Origin: Protea cynaroides
Lineage: Eukaryota > Streptophyta > Magnoliopsida > Proteales > Proteaceae
Reading direction: 5' to 3'
DNA: 64,000 nucleotides
NCBI GenBank assembly: GCA_028583415.1
Contig: CM053266.1
Location: 39,675,758 to 39,739,757, forward strand
A program made the translations under genes and the position numbers. The notes beneath the pieces are model-generated. The model made no database searches and was not told where the DNA came from. It saw only the letters and a list, made by a program, of their open reading frames with translations. This document shows positions 12,730 through 26,800 of this stretch, in pieces (positions within the stretch are counted from its first letter, which is position 1; each line of letters opens with the position of its first letter).

Positions 12730-12990
12730 CCCTCATTTCCTCAAAAGAGAAACCCTAAAAAGCTTCAGAGATGGCCGAAACCAGAATTATAACTCTTTAC
12801 AGACTACAGAGAATTCGTAAAACAATTTATCAGCGAAAAGTTAGGGGAAAAGAAATTAGAATAGAAGATTGTAGATTATCTTTGGGTAAAGAACAAAAAT
12901 GAAGAAGAATAGATCCCTCCGCAAACAGTATAGGAGCGACTTGAGAAGCAAACGAATGCCGAATTATGGTTCTAATTGGTGAAGGTCTTG

Positions 12991-13048
12991 GAGAGGGGGA
13001 GAGAGAGAGAGAGAGAGAGAAAGAGAAAAAAGAGAAAGAGAGAGACAG
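12991..13048. repeat. (GA)n-rich tract upstream of the PP2C start codon
   Basis: GA repeats on the plus strand, hence (CT)n on the sense strand, 260-320 bp before the PP2C ATG. CT-rich tracts at this distance are common in plant 5'UTRs and core promoters; whether it is transcribed cannot be seen. Confidence 0.85.
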
Positions 13049-13076
13049 TATAACTAATTAAAAAAAAAAAAAAGAG

Positions 13077-13134
13077 CTTGAAATGAGAGAAAGTGTTGAA
13101 ATCGGCTTGAAATGAGAGAAAGTGTTGAAATCGG
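13077..13134. repeat. Two perfect tandem copies of a 29-bp unit
   Basis: The unit runs CTTGAAATGAGAGAAAGTGT and nine more bases, exactly repeated at 13077-13105 and 13106-13134, with the first nine bases of a third copy following. It lies about 350-400 bp upstream of the PP2C start codon, in the probable promoter or leader. Confidence 0.9.
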
Positions 13135-14712
13135 CTTGAAATGGTTGCTGGTTCGCTGCAGAAGGAATGCTGAAATAGGAAAGTTGACGAAGTGTGGGAG
13201 CACCTCTGTTTCACACAATTGCCACTTTTATGGAATAGAATTACAAAAAAAAGCCATTCGTATGGGTATTCGTTTAAACCAAGGTTTTAAAACCCGGAAT
13301 GGCCATTGGATCTGTCTACATCCAGACCCATTCAATCCGGATCGGAGAGGAGGAGTTTATACCTCTTTAGATCTCAGAGGTTTGTAATATTTGATCAAAA
13401 AAAAAAAAAAAAAAATGTAGATTTGAACCAAAATAGTGAGTTTTCTTTTCTTTTTTTTCTTCTGTGTTTTTGGTATTCAAAAGAAGCATATAACATCGAA
13501 TAATGGGATTTTCTTACCTTTTTGATTGATCCATTTTTTGCAGTATACAATCAACTGAAAGTGAAGTCAACCTCCATTGATTTTGATTTGAATCGATTGA
13601 TTCCATCGATTTCGATCCAATTTTTGAAATCGTGTTTATGACACTGTTCATCTTCATGTTAGAACAATATTTTACGGTTGAAGTTGGAAATGCAAAATTT
13701 TTATCTTTATTTTTTTCATAGAGAGATTAAAATCAATGCCATTTTCATTGATACAATTTATGAAAACAAATTAGGGCTGTTATCACTATATTCACCATGT
13801 TAATCGGGAGCTATAAATCACATCACAAAACTATCACATTGGATAGAAGGTAGGTCCATGTGATAAAGAACTCGACACCGGCCGACGAACTGAAGATTTA
13901 TGAGAATTATTTTTTTTGCTTGGACCTGGTTTTATACACGAGCCGTGAATATACACAATCATGCTTATAAACCCCTCTTCCATTTGAAGACAAAAGCCAT
14001 GAACTTGTCCATGTATGATGGTGCACAAAACCTTTTGCCAATTGTTTTATGGGCATAGGCCTCCGACTTGGGCCCAAATGGATAATGGACTTTACCATCC
14101 AAGCCCAGAAACCAATGGGCTCAAACTTAATTTGATTGAATTTGAGAGACACCACCTGGTCTGGGCTAAGCCCAAATTTAAGCCAAAACCAAAAATAGGT
14201 CTGTAGGGTTCTTGAGGTCTTAGTTTTCCTTGAAATGCCTCTTTCCTTAAGTTAACTCCAATAACTAGCCAGATCATAGATTCGGGTCAGTTTAAACTAG
14301 GGGAGGGGCTACATTTCATTAATCCTAATTATTGAGGTCTAAATGTCTAAATACTAGATAATTTGAGTGGATTCTAGTTATTAATATTTAATTATATACA
14401 GTTCCATTAATCATGGGCTTGATTTGCTATTGGATTGGGCCTATGCTAAGACCACGGCCTTTTTGTAGTGGATTTTAGACCAATGGTGAAGGTCATCATC
14501 ATGTGATATATATGATGCATGCTACCTAACATGAAAATGTGCTTTATCATGAAATATGACAGTCAACATGATACCTTAATGTGAAATAAAGCAAGCTTAT
14601 ACAAAATGGCATGCAATACTTCACTAATCATGTTTAATGCACATGAATTAACATTAGTTTTACTAAGGTTTTCTTTCATATGTATTATAGAATTAATTAT
14701 ATAATATATTAT

Positions 14713-14714
<2 letters not shown>

Positions 14715-14760
<46 letters not shown>
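14715..14760. repeat. (AT)n microsatellite
   Basis: A pure AT/TA alternation of about 46 bp. Confidence 0.95.
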
Positions 14761-14763
<3 letters not shown>

Positions 14764-15134
14764 GTTTGATATGATTTATGGTATTTATTTATATTTAAAA
14801 TAAATTAATATATTTTAAAATCTACAAATAAGTTAGAAGGTGTTTATCTTATGATAATCTATATTATTTCTTTATGTTTTGGGATACCAAATAGTTTTTA
14901 TTTATGACTCATAATTTATTAGAATAAATCATTATTCATAAATAACTCATACACATAAATATAAACTATACCAAAAAGAACTTTAGATTATTAATAAACT
15001 ATATAAAGACAAGACACAAGAGACGAGGAAAAGACCGCACATCAAATTATAATATTTATTGAACACAAAAGTCAACCATGAAACTAAACAAGAATAAGAA
15101 ACATGAATTTGGCTCGTCTCAAGTTCGAGATGAA

Positions 15135-15317
15135 CTTGAGACTTGCCAGTGTTTGCCGGATGGCCGACACCTGACATTCCTTCTCATTTCATGGTATGAG
15201 AGTGATTGTAAAGAAAAATAAAAAAAAAATTTGCAAAAACACTCAATCACTCTCATACCGATAGATGAGAAAAAGTGCTAGGTGTCGGCCATCCAACCGA
15301 CACTGATATTTCTCAAG
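15135..15317. repeat. Long inverted repeat (fold-back element), 183 bp
   Basis: Nested arms pair across the whole segment: CTTGAGACTTGCCAGTG pairs imperfectly with CACTGATATTTCTCAAG, GGATGGCCGACACCT pairs with AGGTGTCGGCCATCC, and GGTATGAGAGTGATTG pairs with CAATCACTCTCATACC, leaving a short A-rich loop. It could be a MITE or a small-RNA-yielding hairpin. No clear target duplication was found. Confidence 0.75.
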
Positions 15318-16861
15318 TTCAAAATACGATCCTCTTCCAAGAAACATGTTAAAAATTGATTTAAAGCATGAACATAGCTTAAATGAATGGATTAACATTA
15401 ATTCCAAGCTCTTAAAGAAGATGAAAAATCTGGGTACCCTCTCTTCATAAATTAGCAAGATTTGCAGAGCAGAAAATAATGTAAAAATCATGAAGCTATT
15501 GGTGTTCTACATGCAGTTCCTAAGAGCTTAGAAAATCATGAAATCATACGCATATTGCAAGATAGCAAAACAAGGATGTATCCCATATAATCCAGCAGTA
15601 AGGAGCTATGGAAACCCTACCTGATTTTGGGGGGTGAATGACCCTTAGAACTCCATGATCGTGTGCTTGTAAAGTTAAAAGAGGATGGGTATAGAAAAAT
15701 TTCCTGTGAAACCCAAGAACAAAAATGGAAGACATGCATGACAACAGATGAAATGTAAATCTTTCTGGGGACTATGTATTGCTGGTTCACTCAATCACTC
15801 AATCACTATATGTGATCGACGGAATCTCAAGCTCCTTCATTAATTAATGGAAGAAAAACAAAAGGTGGAGGGATTTGTGCAGGAAATAGCAAGCTCAAGG
15901 AGGTTCAATTTTAAGCAACACAAAAGCCTGTTACAAAGGAATTGAAGGTGAGTTATATATATGTCATACCTCTTTGAGGCCGTACGTCCTCAAATACTTG
16001 GAGAGCTTGTCGATCAGATATGATTGTCTTCCTTCCTTGTCGTCAATAGCTCAGGTTTCAGCAGGTATTGATGTTGCTGGTTGGATGTTTCAGGAGGTGG
16101 AGGTAATGGAGAAGTTATGGAGATGAAAGGGTGAGATGGGCTGCCGAGGGGTTTCTCCTATTTTTTCTTCCCAGTTTTTTCTCTTACTGATTTCAGCCAA
16201 TGAAATATTTATTTACTTTTGTTTTTTTAGGTAAAACAGGACAACACATGCCAATACCAAAAGATTTATTAAATATTAATAACATAATAATTTTTTATGT
16301 TTCAGGAAGTCAATAGACAAATCTGGCCGTCCATTTTCAAGGTTTTCTATATAAGCCGTCAATTACTACTCAGAGTTAGTAGATTTATAATAAAGGTTAG
16401 AACACACATACATGGACATACATGAGAAGCATGCCGAAGAGTTTCTTATTAAATTATAGGGTTATTCTGAACTCTGATAAATAATTAATCTAGACCATGC
16501 CATCTCTATCTTATGGTCGGAATGGACATAGTTTCTGTCAACGTAGTAGAATATATGTCTTATGAGATTTGAAAAACTAACAACACCATTGTAATAATAA
16601 TATTTTTGTCTTTTTTATTTTATTTTATTTGGGAGAGGGTTTCCCTCAGCACTAGTATGTTGGCAAAAGAATCTCACGCCACACCAAAGTGGGGTGAAAA
16701 AGGAATCGCCAATATGGTAATGGGGGAAAGAGAATAAAAGAGAGGATAAAGAAAATACCAGAATCTAAGAAAGTGTGGGAAATGGTCCCTTTTTATTTGA
16801 TTGTTAAGACTTCCAAAAGGATAATAATTAACTTGAACTTCCGGATCAAGTTCGCATGCTC

Positions 16862-17400
16862 CTTCTTTACAACCAGATAGCTGGTTGCCACCTATTCAAG
16901 GTTGCATTAAAATTAATATAGATACTAGTTTTTATCCAATACTAGCAGGGTGGGCTTTGTGTTTCATGATCATGATGGCCTAGTTACCAAAGTTGTTTCT
17001 TGTCATATACTGTTTGACTCGATCAAATTGGGTGACTTTGGCTATTCGACTAGCTTTGCAAATAACAATGGAGGATGAAATATTGGATGTGCAGGTCGAA
17101 TCTGACAATTTAGAATGGATACACCTTGTCCATCGGAAGAATCTTTCATGTGATGTGGCTATTCAATCCATAGTTCGGGATATTTTCCATTTAACATCTT
17201 GTTGTCAAACTTGTTCCTTTTCTTATGTTCCAAGGGGAGTGAATGTTTGTGCTCATACCCTTGCCCGGAAAGCCACTACCATTTCGGGGTTGGTTAAGTG
17301 GCCATGTTCCATTCCTTGGCTTCATGATTTAATTAATCATGATACCTCGGTTGTTGTCCGTTTTGATCATGAATAAATTTTTTATTTACTAAAAAAAAAT
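16862..17400 (+). pseudogene. Degenerate LINE 3' end with RNase H domain
   Basis: An open frame at 16993-17376 (127 codons) ends in motifs typical of the RNase H-like domain found at the C-terminus of plant LINE ORF2 and domesticated relatives: VESDNLEWI, FSYVPRGVNVCAHTLARKA and a final WLHDLI. Upstream, 16890-16990 encodes the start of the same domain (GCIKINIDTSF) in a shifted frame, so the copy is frameshifted. It ends in an A-rich tail near 17390. No reverse transcriptase is found upstream, so it is a 5'-truncated dead copy. Confidence 0.6.
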
Positions 17401-20400
17401 TGTTGAAAAATGACAAAATAATAATATAGGGGGAAACAAATACAACGGATACACGAATCAATAAGATTAATGAAGTAGCAATTAATGCAAAAATAAAAAT
17501 TAAGAAACAATAGTTATGTTTCTAATTCCCCAAACTATTAACAAATGAACCATACCATATCTCATAAAGACCATAGAGTAGATATTAGTTGGTCTTCTAG
17601 GCGTGGAGGAGGGTCGTCTCTAGCTGAGGGAAATATGGAAAATGACATTTTGTATTGTAGCTAAATGGTCCCCCTCTATTGTGAAATTTTTTTAAGTTAG
17701 TTTGGAGGCCTAGAAAATGGTCATATTCATGGTTGAAGACTGAGGCATGGATAGGTAGAATCAGAGATCCAAACGATCCTGATTCACACCCCAATTCAAA
17801 ATGGTGGTAGGGTGAACAAGACTTTTATGGATCAATTCACCTTAATCTGGAGACCCAACACGGAATTGGATGTGGATCGGCCTCCTCAATATCGAGTACT
17901 TGAACCATGGTAGTGTATTAAGACACAATTGAGATATGAGGGTCAAACTCATGGCCTTCTGGGTACTTTACTCAATTGACAGGACACCGATCAACTATGC
18001 TGAGCAATTGTTCACCCATGCTTGGTTCGATCCTTGCTTGGTTAGGTTGTGGTGATATTTCTAAACAAATAAAACCTTCAATTATTTTACGAAAAAAGGT
18101 TTGTGCAACAAAATCGCCAGGTGCCTTTAAAGGTCGTTGCCACTTCATTGGTATTGGTAAAGTGTTGAATGGGGCCCAACATGTAACTCCTTTTCTCTGA
18201 CTAGAGTGCCTTTCGGTAGATATTGGCTGAAATGCCCCTCCCTATTTTCATCTTTTTTCTTCAATATCCGTTCATCAGTCTTTTGGGGAGAGAATAGAAT
18301 TGAGCATGGCTCGGTCATTATCCGGGATTTGGGTGAGACAAGGAGAAGAAAGAAATGCTAGTAGTGCCATCCTTCCCGTTGGTTGTATGGGCGGGTTCCC
18401 TCGCTACTGTGTTCTGTTAGGCTATGGATTACAGGAACACATGTAGTTGAATGAGACAGTAGGAAAAAGTCTCATGCTTACGTTACTTTACTGTCTTTGC
18501 TTGCCTTTTCACCTTTGTTATTTTTTTCAGTAGAAATCATCTCTCTTTTGTCTCTCTTAACTGAACCTGTCAAAAAAAAAAAAAAAATGCTGTTCCAAAA
18601 CTTGAACCAAAGATTGTCTGTATCCAAGATGACATCTTCAATGAAGAATGATCAATCCGTTCAATCCTTCTATAGACGGTTAGTATATCTCACATGACTA
18701 ACATCTCTATCCTCCTTAACATTTTCTTTCTCATCTCTGACTTTGTTTTTCTATAATTGTTTTGACCTTTGACTTGTGGTAAGGATTGATTCATTTGACT
18801 TTATGAATCTTTATGGACACGAAGAACTTGGTTGCCATAGCTTAACAATTCAATACATATACATTTTCAAAAGTCATGAATCCTATTAAATAAGGGGTAA
18901 AAGGCGGTCAAGGTTTTACCAAAAAAAAAAAAGCCATCAAGGTTCAATGATAATGTTTTTTTCTGGGTAGGTTCAATGATAATGTTGTTCGTTTGTGGTC
19001 CGTGATCATGGATTTGAATTTGAAAACACCCCCTTTATGAAAAGGGATAAGACTGTTGACACAGCCCATCATCATCTAAAGGTGTTTTAAATATGAAAAA
19101 AAAACCCGGGATGAAAACTACCCTTTACCTCTCTCTCTATGGCAACACCTATTGATGGTTGCAAGTAACATCGCCACTGAATAGTTCAGTGATTTCATCT
19201 TATGTATTTACATGTATACCCCTGAATAGCTCCATCCTGCCAAATGATTTTAACCGTACAATTACAATCATTGCCCTTAAAATGGAATTTTTTTTATCAA
19301 ACCCTTAAAAATGAAATTAAAAGAAGAGTTTTCGTATGATCTGGCATTGACGTAATGAAAGGAAACAAATCATGTTTTAAAAACGCCCTAAAAATTGAGA
19401 TGGGGTTTTGGAAAATGGATCTTATTTGTCTTCTAATCGAGTTTACGAAGTTGCTTGCTAATTCAGAGTTCAGCATGACCTTACCCTTTTTGAGGCCATG
19501 TTTTGTCCCGTTGAATAGTTATCTTCGCATTCCAAATCATAGCCGTGGAAGTTTCCGAGCATGGAATAGGTATATATTCCTTTGCTGGTTTCATGCATGT
19601 TCTGATTTTCTGGGAGCGTGTCTGCTACATGCCTATTCTATATATATATATATAAAATAAAATAAAAAAAAGCCTAGTAGACAAAAATTCTCCTATATGA
19701 CTTTATGGATATTGACTTTATGGAGGTATAATGGTAAATGATGATATCTAGATCAAGATTTTAGTTTCAGGTATCGGCCATGGCATCAGCCGTTGTTGAT
19801 ATTGATCAGGGTCAGGTACTGTTCCAATGGCCGATCTCGATCTAATATCTGATTCTTTCGATCTAATATAGATTACTAAAATCATTGGCAGGCTTGGGCT
19901 CAGTAAAGAGGCCGAGTAGCCAGTCGTGGACCTAGCATGAGGCCCTTATCCCCAACGGTAAGCCCACCCAAAGCCTAGCCGACCCTGTAAATTCGAATGT
20001 CAGTATTTTCATCTATTTAATTAAGCACAGCTGTGTTTTGAAGAGAGGATTCTAATGGCACCAGTCTACAATCATCTCCCTGGCGAAGGAGACAGTAGGG
20101 TTTTCTCCTTTCAGAGCCTTAGAACCATCTCATTCAGAACCAAAAATCTTTGACCAGTACGTCCACTGAGTATCTCTTGTTTTCTTCTTTCAATACCCAA
20201 TTGATTGGACAGACAGAAGGGTTTTCACTCGCCTTCATTCAATGTTCAGTTGCAGTGCACTTGACTAATGAAAATCTCTTTTTACTTCATATCATACCAT
20301 TTGGCGCCTCATAATTTCAGACATTGTAGACCCAACTTAATAGTAGAAAACCTGGCCCATCTTTGACCAGTGCGTACACTTAGTATCAGGAAAAGAACTT

Positions 20401-20868
20401 GAAGCAGGGCCTGAAATGCAAAATTTCAAAATGGCGCTAGGATATATAGGACTATCTGTGCATTCTTAGAACAGTGAGGGGTTATTTTGCAATTTTCAAC
20501 TTAACTAAATCCAGTATAAAATATTTTTTACAGACCTTTCTACTTAATCATTAATACTATGAAGTAAACAAATTCCTCATAAAGTTCAGAAAACTGAATG
20601 GTAGTTCTGACTGCAATGCAGTGAAAATCATTTTCAAGAGATTGGCAGAACCTCAGCAAAATTTTACATCAATACATGCCACTGAGCTAGCAGAAGAAAA
20701 TCCAAATTTAGATTTACAAAGTGCTACCTTCTTCTACTTTGTAATTACAACAAAAATTTTACATCTATCACATTAAATATACAATAGTGAACAATGAATG
20801 TACTTGCCATCCTCCAGAAAATTGACCCAATGATTGAAATCAACTATCCTGGAATACCGATGATAATT
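17401..20868. other. Intergenic DNA with the 3' flank of the CALS1-4-type gene
   Basis: No gene is supported. An A14-15 run at about 18571-18586 ends a segment that could be a retroposed copy of unknown source, and a short (TA)n lies at about 19640-19655. The right end (below 20869) should include the callose synthase 3'UTR on the minus strand. Confidence 0.45.
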
Positions 20869-23800
20869 TCACTTCTTATTTTTAGATGACCGGTCCTTTC
20901 TCTGCCCCCCAAGAATACGTGAGATCTGCAGACCTCTGCTGAAGGCTTGGTTGAACAACATTCGTGTCTGGAATTCTGAAACAAATGGGAACCAGGCCAG
21001 AAATGCAACAGGGGAGAACAGAAGCAATCCCATTACAACTTCATAGCTACGAGCAAGTGTCCGAACTGATCCCCAGAAGCCAGCACGATGAACAACAGGT
21101 TTACAAACTTGTGCAATCTGACAAATAATAAATATCAAAAGACGTTTAACTCCCTGCAAAAATAAAGGAAAGGAAAACTGGACTGCAGATGGAGGTGAAT
21201 AAAAGATGTGACACTCTAGCTACGTGAACGCAGACTAAATAGAAAATAGACATCAGGGAAACTGAAATGATTCACCAACCAGGAGCAATCCCCATCCGGT
21301 CGGCATGAAAGCGAGAAAGCAGATTAAGATGTCACGCACTGTCATATGTGGAAGTGCTATCAAAGTAATCAAAATAGAGACAAATGTTACGAAGATAAGT
21401 CCCTTAATTAGCCGGAACACAAGCTGAAAGTTGGCACTGAATTTTCGTCTCCCAACGGACACAGTCTGCAGAAAGCCAACAAACCCATCACATCAAAGGG
21501 AAAATAATAGTTCAAATTAAGGGCAAATGCTAAGAAGAAAGCTCCTCACTGAAGGCAGCACTTCTCACCCAAAGGGCAAGGTGAGCCTGGTGGGGGCAGC
21601 TGAAAGAGGAAATCTCTATCTCACTAGACACTGCAGCAAATCAATTTTACTGCCAGAAAAAAAAGTGCTTTGATCTCTTTGCTCTCTCTCTCTCTCACAC
21701 ACACACACAGAGGTATGCGGTTAGCTAATTGCGGAAAACGGCAAAGAATTCATAAGGAGATTCTTGAGACATAGCACCCTCTTACTTATTCATTTCAAGA
21801 CATTAACGTAGGAACCCATGGATTGCTGCTACTTACCTTCATCACAATCAATACGCCAATAATCACAAGCCATGAAGCACCATAGACCTGTAATTCAACA
21901 AAATGTTGATTAAATTGTCAGCAGCATTGCAACCCAAGACAAAGGATATAATTTACAAGACATGAATGTAAAGGTTTCAGGTCCGTGAAAACATACCATA
22001 ATGCTTTTGGTTCTTGTTATGTTCAAGTGGTAAACAAGCCCATACTGGTAGATAAAAAACCGTAGTGCTAACACAATCTCCGCAATGATACCACACTTCC
22101 CAGAATGTCTAAGATGTTCATGCTGTGTCTCCCACCATGATTCCCAACTCTTCTCTGAAGGTACACCAATACCTCCTCGGTTGCTTATCCACTTATTCCA
22201 ATCGGTCCAGTCATCAACAATCTTTTGCCACTCGAATCCTGATGGATTGAAAAGGAAGGGAGCAAAAAGCCATGTCACCACCAAGAACCACATAGAGATA
22301 GTGATCAAGACATAGGACACTGAATCTCTGTATGTATGGCCCAAAAGTTGGTACACAATTAGTAGAATCATCAACTCAATTCCCTTGACAAAGTGACTGC
22401 GGGAGTATAATCTATAATTCTCTGCAAACTTGGCATGGAACACCACAAACCCAAGACCAGTAGCTCTGTATTCTGCCCCTCCATGAAGCAATGTCCTTCC
22501 ATAATAGTGGGTTTTTGTTCCAAGAGAAAAAGTGAAAAATACAGGGGCCAACTGTAACTGCATCATTACGAAATCAGTTAGTGCAGTGCGGAATCCTCTT
22601 TCCAAGCCAATCTCCACCATCATAGGCAAGGTCATCAGAAACCCAAGTTGCACTAAAGATTGAGAAGCAAGAGCCACTTGAAGGGGTTTAATGTTCTCAA
22701 TGGAGGTTTGTTTAATCAGGCCTTCTTCGAGTCCACTAAGAACAAGGTAAAGGCGACCATAAAGAAATACATAGACAGTGAGCACAGCTATCTGCCAGTC
22801 GAAGCAAGAAGCCAAATCAGATAAACATACGACATAACACCAATATGTTAGGGGAGAGAAGGGATTGCTTTGTAACATACCAGGGTACAGAAATAAAAAC
22901 CCACTGTGGTGAAATAGCATGACAACATTCGGAAAAAATCAAAATGGTGTCCAAGCCTGTATATGTCACGGCTTAGTGTCTGCTCACCGTTGCCATTAGC
23001 CTTCTTTGCCTCAAACAGAGAGATCCGGTTAAGACCTACATCCCTCCCCTTACCCACTTGCATGTATTCGTGATGAGTAATGTTTCCTTCACGAAGAGTA
23101 GAGTTGAAACCTATAAAACACACCGACATGCAAAATATAAATGTGAAGCTTGTACTAATGTAATAAGTCCTCAAGTTACAAACAAGGAGTTGTGGTTAGG
23201 AGCATACCTGCAAATATATCCTCACTTAAATTGATGGTCTTGGATGCTTTACTAACACCTCCTCTTGTCAAGTGAAAAAGTCTATCAAATACGTCTGGAT
23301 GGCCATAGTGGAACCGCACCCTTTGTGGGCAGAAACATAGAGAAAAACAGAGGATCACTATACACTAAACATAACATAGTCCACGAAATGGGCAGAACTA
23401 TGGATAGAACTACGTTAGAAATTTAACAAAATACTCATTTCTAGCTAATGAAGATGTCTTCTCATTTTCATCTTTGGACCAATTCTCAGCCCAACTTCAC
23501 CACTCCTTTTATTTATTTCCATTAACACTTACCTTGCATTTGACTCAGCTACTACAAATATATGCACTCACATAAAAAATTACCATGTAACTTGCCCAAC
23601 AACAATTTTTAGTGTGAGACATGCTAACTAAGCTCTTCATATTACAAATAGTCGATGAAAATGAACATCAACAATGCTATTATAGGTTCTACTGTTCTAC
23701 ATGAGCTTCAAATACCAAGTAGTTCCAACAGCAGTAGCTATTTTCGGGTAAACATCAATTTGGACAGTAAAGAGAAATTGAGGGGTTTGAACATTTCGAA

Positions 23801-26800
23801 ACTGAAAGTGTTAGGGAAACCCTTTGATTTGAAATGATTCTTAAGCTGAAGAAACAGTCCAAAATCATATTAGAAATATAAGTTAGATGGATGAAGTACT
23901 CTGTCATGCCTTCAAAATTCATCTGAAGAGGTAACAGAGTGATCTATATGATGAAGAACAAGTGGAAGTGTTTATTTTATAAATGGTCAGAGACCCGTAG
24001 CTTTTAGAAGGTAATAAATTTGCTTCCCAACCATCTATTTGCTTTCAGATTAGCCATTCAGAGTCATTCCATTCCAAGACATTAAATTATTGTGAGGTTT
24101 ATATTTAGACAGAATATTATATGATACAAGTTGCATTTCTTGGTCTAGTTACTATTCATAATCCTGACATTTAGTATTTTCTTCTTCCCTTTCTTCCTTA
24201 ATTTATCATAAGTTCCACTTTCAAGATTTTTACAGTGGCCCATTCAATCTTCCAATTAATACAAGACATAAAAAGAAGAAACATAACAAATTAAGTTTGA
24301 AACTAGAAATCTTCTGATCTCACTTTGGCATGATCTATAACTACATTGTAAAATAGGGAATTGAATTCCATACCACAAGTTCCCAACCCAGAATAAAATG
24401 GTCATCAAAAAGATATATTAAAAGTCAACTAAGACAAAATCCAGATCTGAGGATACATTTTGCTGAAAGAAACATAAAAATAGACCAGCGTTATTGTCAA
24501 AGGTGACCCTCCTAATATTTAAAATTCTCATAATCACTTGAAAGATAGCAGTATACTAAAAAATTCAGCATCTGATCAATTGATTGTAACAAAAAAATCC
24601 CCAACAAACCGAAATGAACTACACATGTACACATTAACCACTTGGAATGATTGGGACAAATAATTCAAAGGTTTATTAACTAAAAACAATGAAAGTGAAT
24701 AGTCAAACAAAATCCAAAAGTTCCATTTTTCTAAATAAGGAACAGAGTATGAAAAAGAATCATCAAATTGGTGAAACAAAGAGAACCTTAGAGGATAATA
24801 TGACATTATAAACACATACACCAACACAAACTAAAGCATACATAGAAAATAGATCCTTAAGACCTCTCAACTCACATTCAAGCCAAAATCCATATATAGA
24901 GAAACTAGTTCCCGAACAATTTATAAAAATGCTACCATTCAAAACGTTAACTGTGGAACCACAACTTTTGAATGGACATTGTAATGCAAAACCCAAACAA
25001 TGGCCCGTAGAAGGTCCCAACAAGGATAGCCCACGGTTGTGTGAGGCGTTGATAGAGAAATGAGAGAGAAGAGAGAACAATGGGAAGGACAAAGGGTAAC
25101 CAAAGGGTGACCTCTCTCAGGTCTAGGACTCTCACCCGGCCAGCATGATACACTCAGTAATGGCAGAAACCAGCAAGTTGCTTCGTTCATATTCATTCTA
25201 ATCTGTCATTGGCTTAAGCCTTTTCATGGTTTGAATAGAGAATGAAAACAAATCTAACAACAGTGAGACTCCCCAGCTAAGAAAGTAATTAATACAGGAA
25301 ACTAGTCAACTAGGAAGTAATTAACAATGGAAACTGAAATGACAAAGGAAATAAAATCCTACTATCATTAGTATGACAATCTATTAAACATGGTACTAAA
25401 TTTTGGGACAGCTTGACTAGCAAATCTTGAACAGCTCGATCATATCGGTTCTTGATCTTGTGAGATCTTGATTTGATCTTGTGAGATCTTATTTTTCCAT
25501 GGGCTGTTGTTAGCTGAACAATACTGCATCAACTCTCCCCTGCTTAAAAGAAAACTCGATCACGAGTTTTTGAATCAGTTTAGAATCAACAACGGGGTTA
25601 GTTTTCATCTTCCAATGAGAACTGAATTCTGGTTGCATACAAAAATTAGGATGGAAATCCGCAACCTTGGGAGCTCTCTCTTCGAAGCAGTGAGATGGTA
25701 TGACAGTTTCGAGGTGCTCAACTTCACTATCAACATCAAGAACATCATTGAAAACAATCACAACTTCACGTGGAAGGCTCATGAAGTCTTTTGAGTCACA
25801 ATCTCATCTTGTACTACGATCTCAACCTCCACTTCTTTGAAGTCTTTGTTTTCAATCCCTAATTCTTCTACAATTGGTGGAAGAATTGGATCTTCCTTTG
25901 TTTGCTCTATTGAGGGGATTAAATCTACTAACACATGCTTTTTTTCTTTAGCTTCAAAGATCTCTTGGAAGTAATTTCATTGAATGAAATTTAATTGGTC
26001 ATTCATGAATCATCCGTGCATAGAATTCCCCGGAGTCACGTTAATCACTTTTTAGTGATGATATGGAATCTATACGCTTCTCGATGGCAGTAATCTTTAC
26101 TAGTTGGAGGGGAGTAGATTCAACTCTTGGAGTTGAATTGTAAGAGTTATTCTCAGCCATAGCTTGATACCAAAATAATGCAAAACCAAAATGATGGCCT
26201 ACAGAAGGTCCCAACAAGTATAGTTCACGGTTGTGTGAAGGCGTTGATAGAGAAAAGAGAGAGAAGAGAGAATGATGGGAGGGACAAAGAGTAACCAATG
26301 GGATGACCTCTTTCAGGTCTGGGATTCTTACCCGGTTAACGTGATACACTCAGTAATGGCAGAAACCAGCAAGTTGCTTCGTTCATATTCATTCTAATCT
26401 GTATCTGGCTTAAGTCTTTACATGGTTTAAATAGAGAATGAAAACAAATATGACAATGGTAAGACTCACCATCTAAGAAAGTAATTAACAAAGGAAATTA
26501 CTCAACTAGGAAGTAATTAACAATGGAAACTGAAATAAGTTGTAACCATAGTTGTCAAGGCGACAAGGCGATTGAGGCCATCCTGGGCGCCTAGGCGCCT
26601 AGGCGACCAAGGCGTTGCCAGTGTATTTTTTTATATTTTTAATATATTAATGCTACATTAATGTTTATATATATATGCAGCATTCTACATAAATAAACAT
26701 TTAAGACATAGCTTAATTAATATAAGAAAAACAACAAAGAAACAAATAATTGAGTTAAGTAGGCAACACGTATTTTTGACTAACATTTACTTATTTCTAA

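Larger units (their letters stand above)
13140..16855. other. Intergenic DNA between PP2C and the CALS1-4-type gene (left part)
   Basis: No gene is supported. It is AT-rich, with an (AT)n microsatellite at 14715-14760 and a fold-back element at 15135-15317. Reading frames are short and have no recognisable motif. Confidence 0.5.

Noticed and set aside
22085..22315. Plus-strand frames overlapping callose synthase exons
   Set aside because: Antisense shadows of the 21997-22791 exon.
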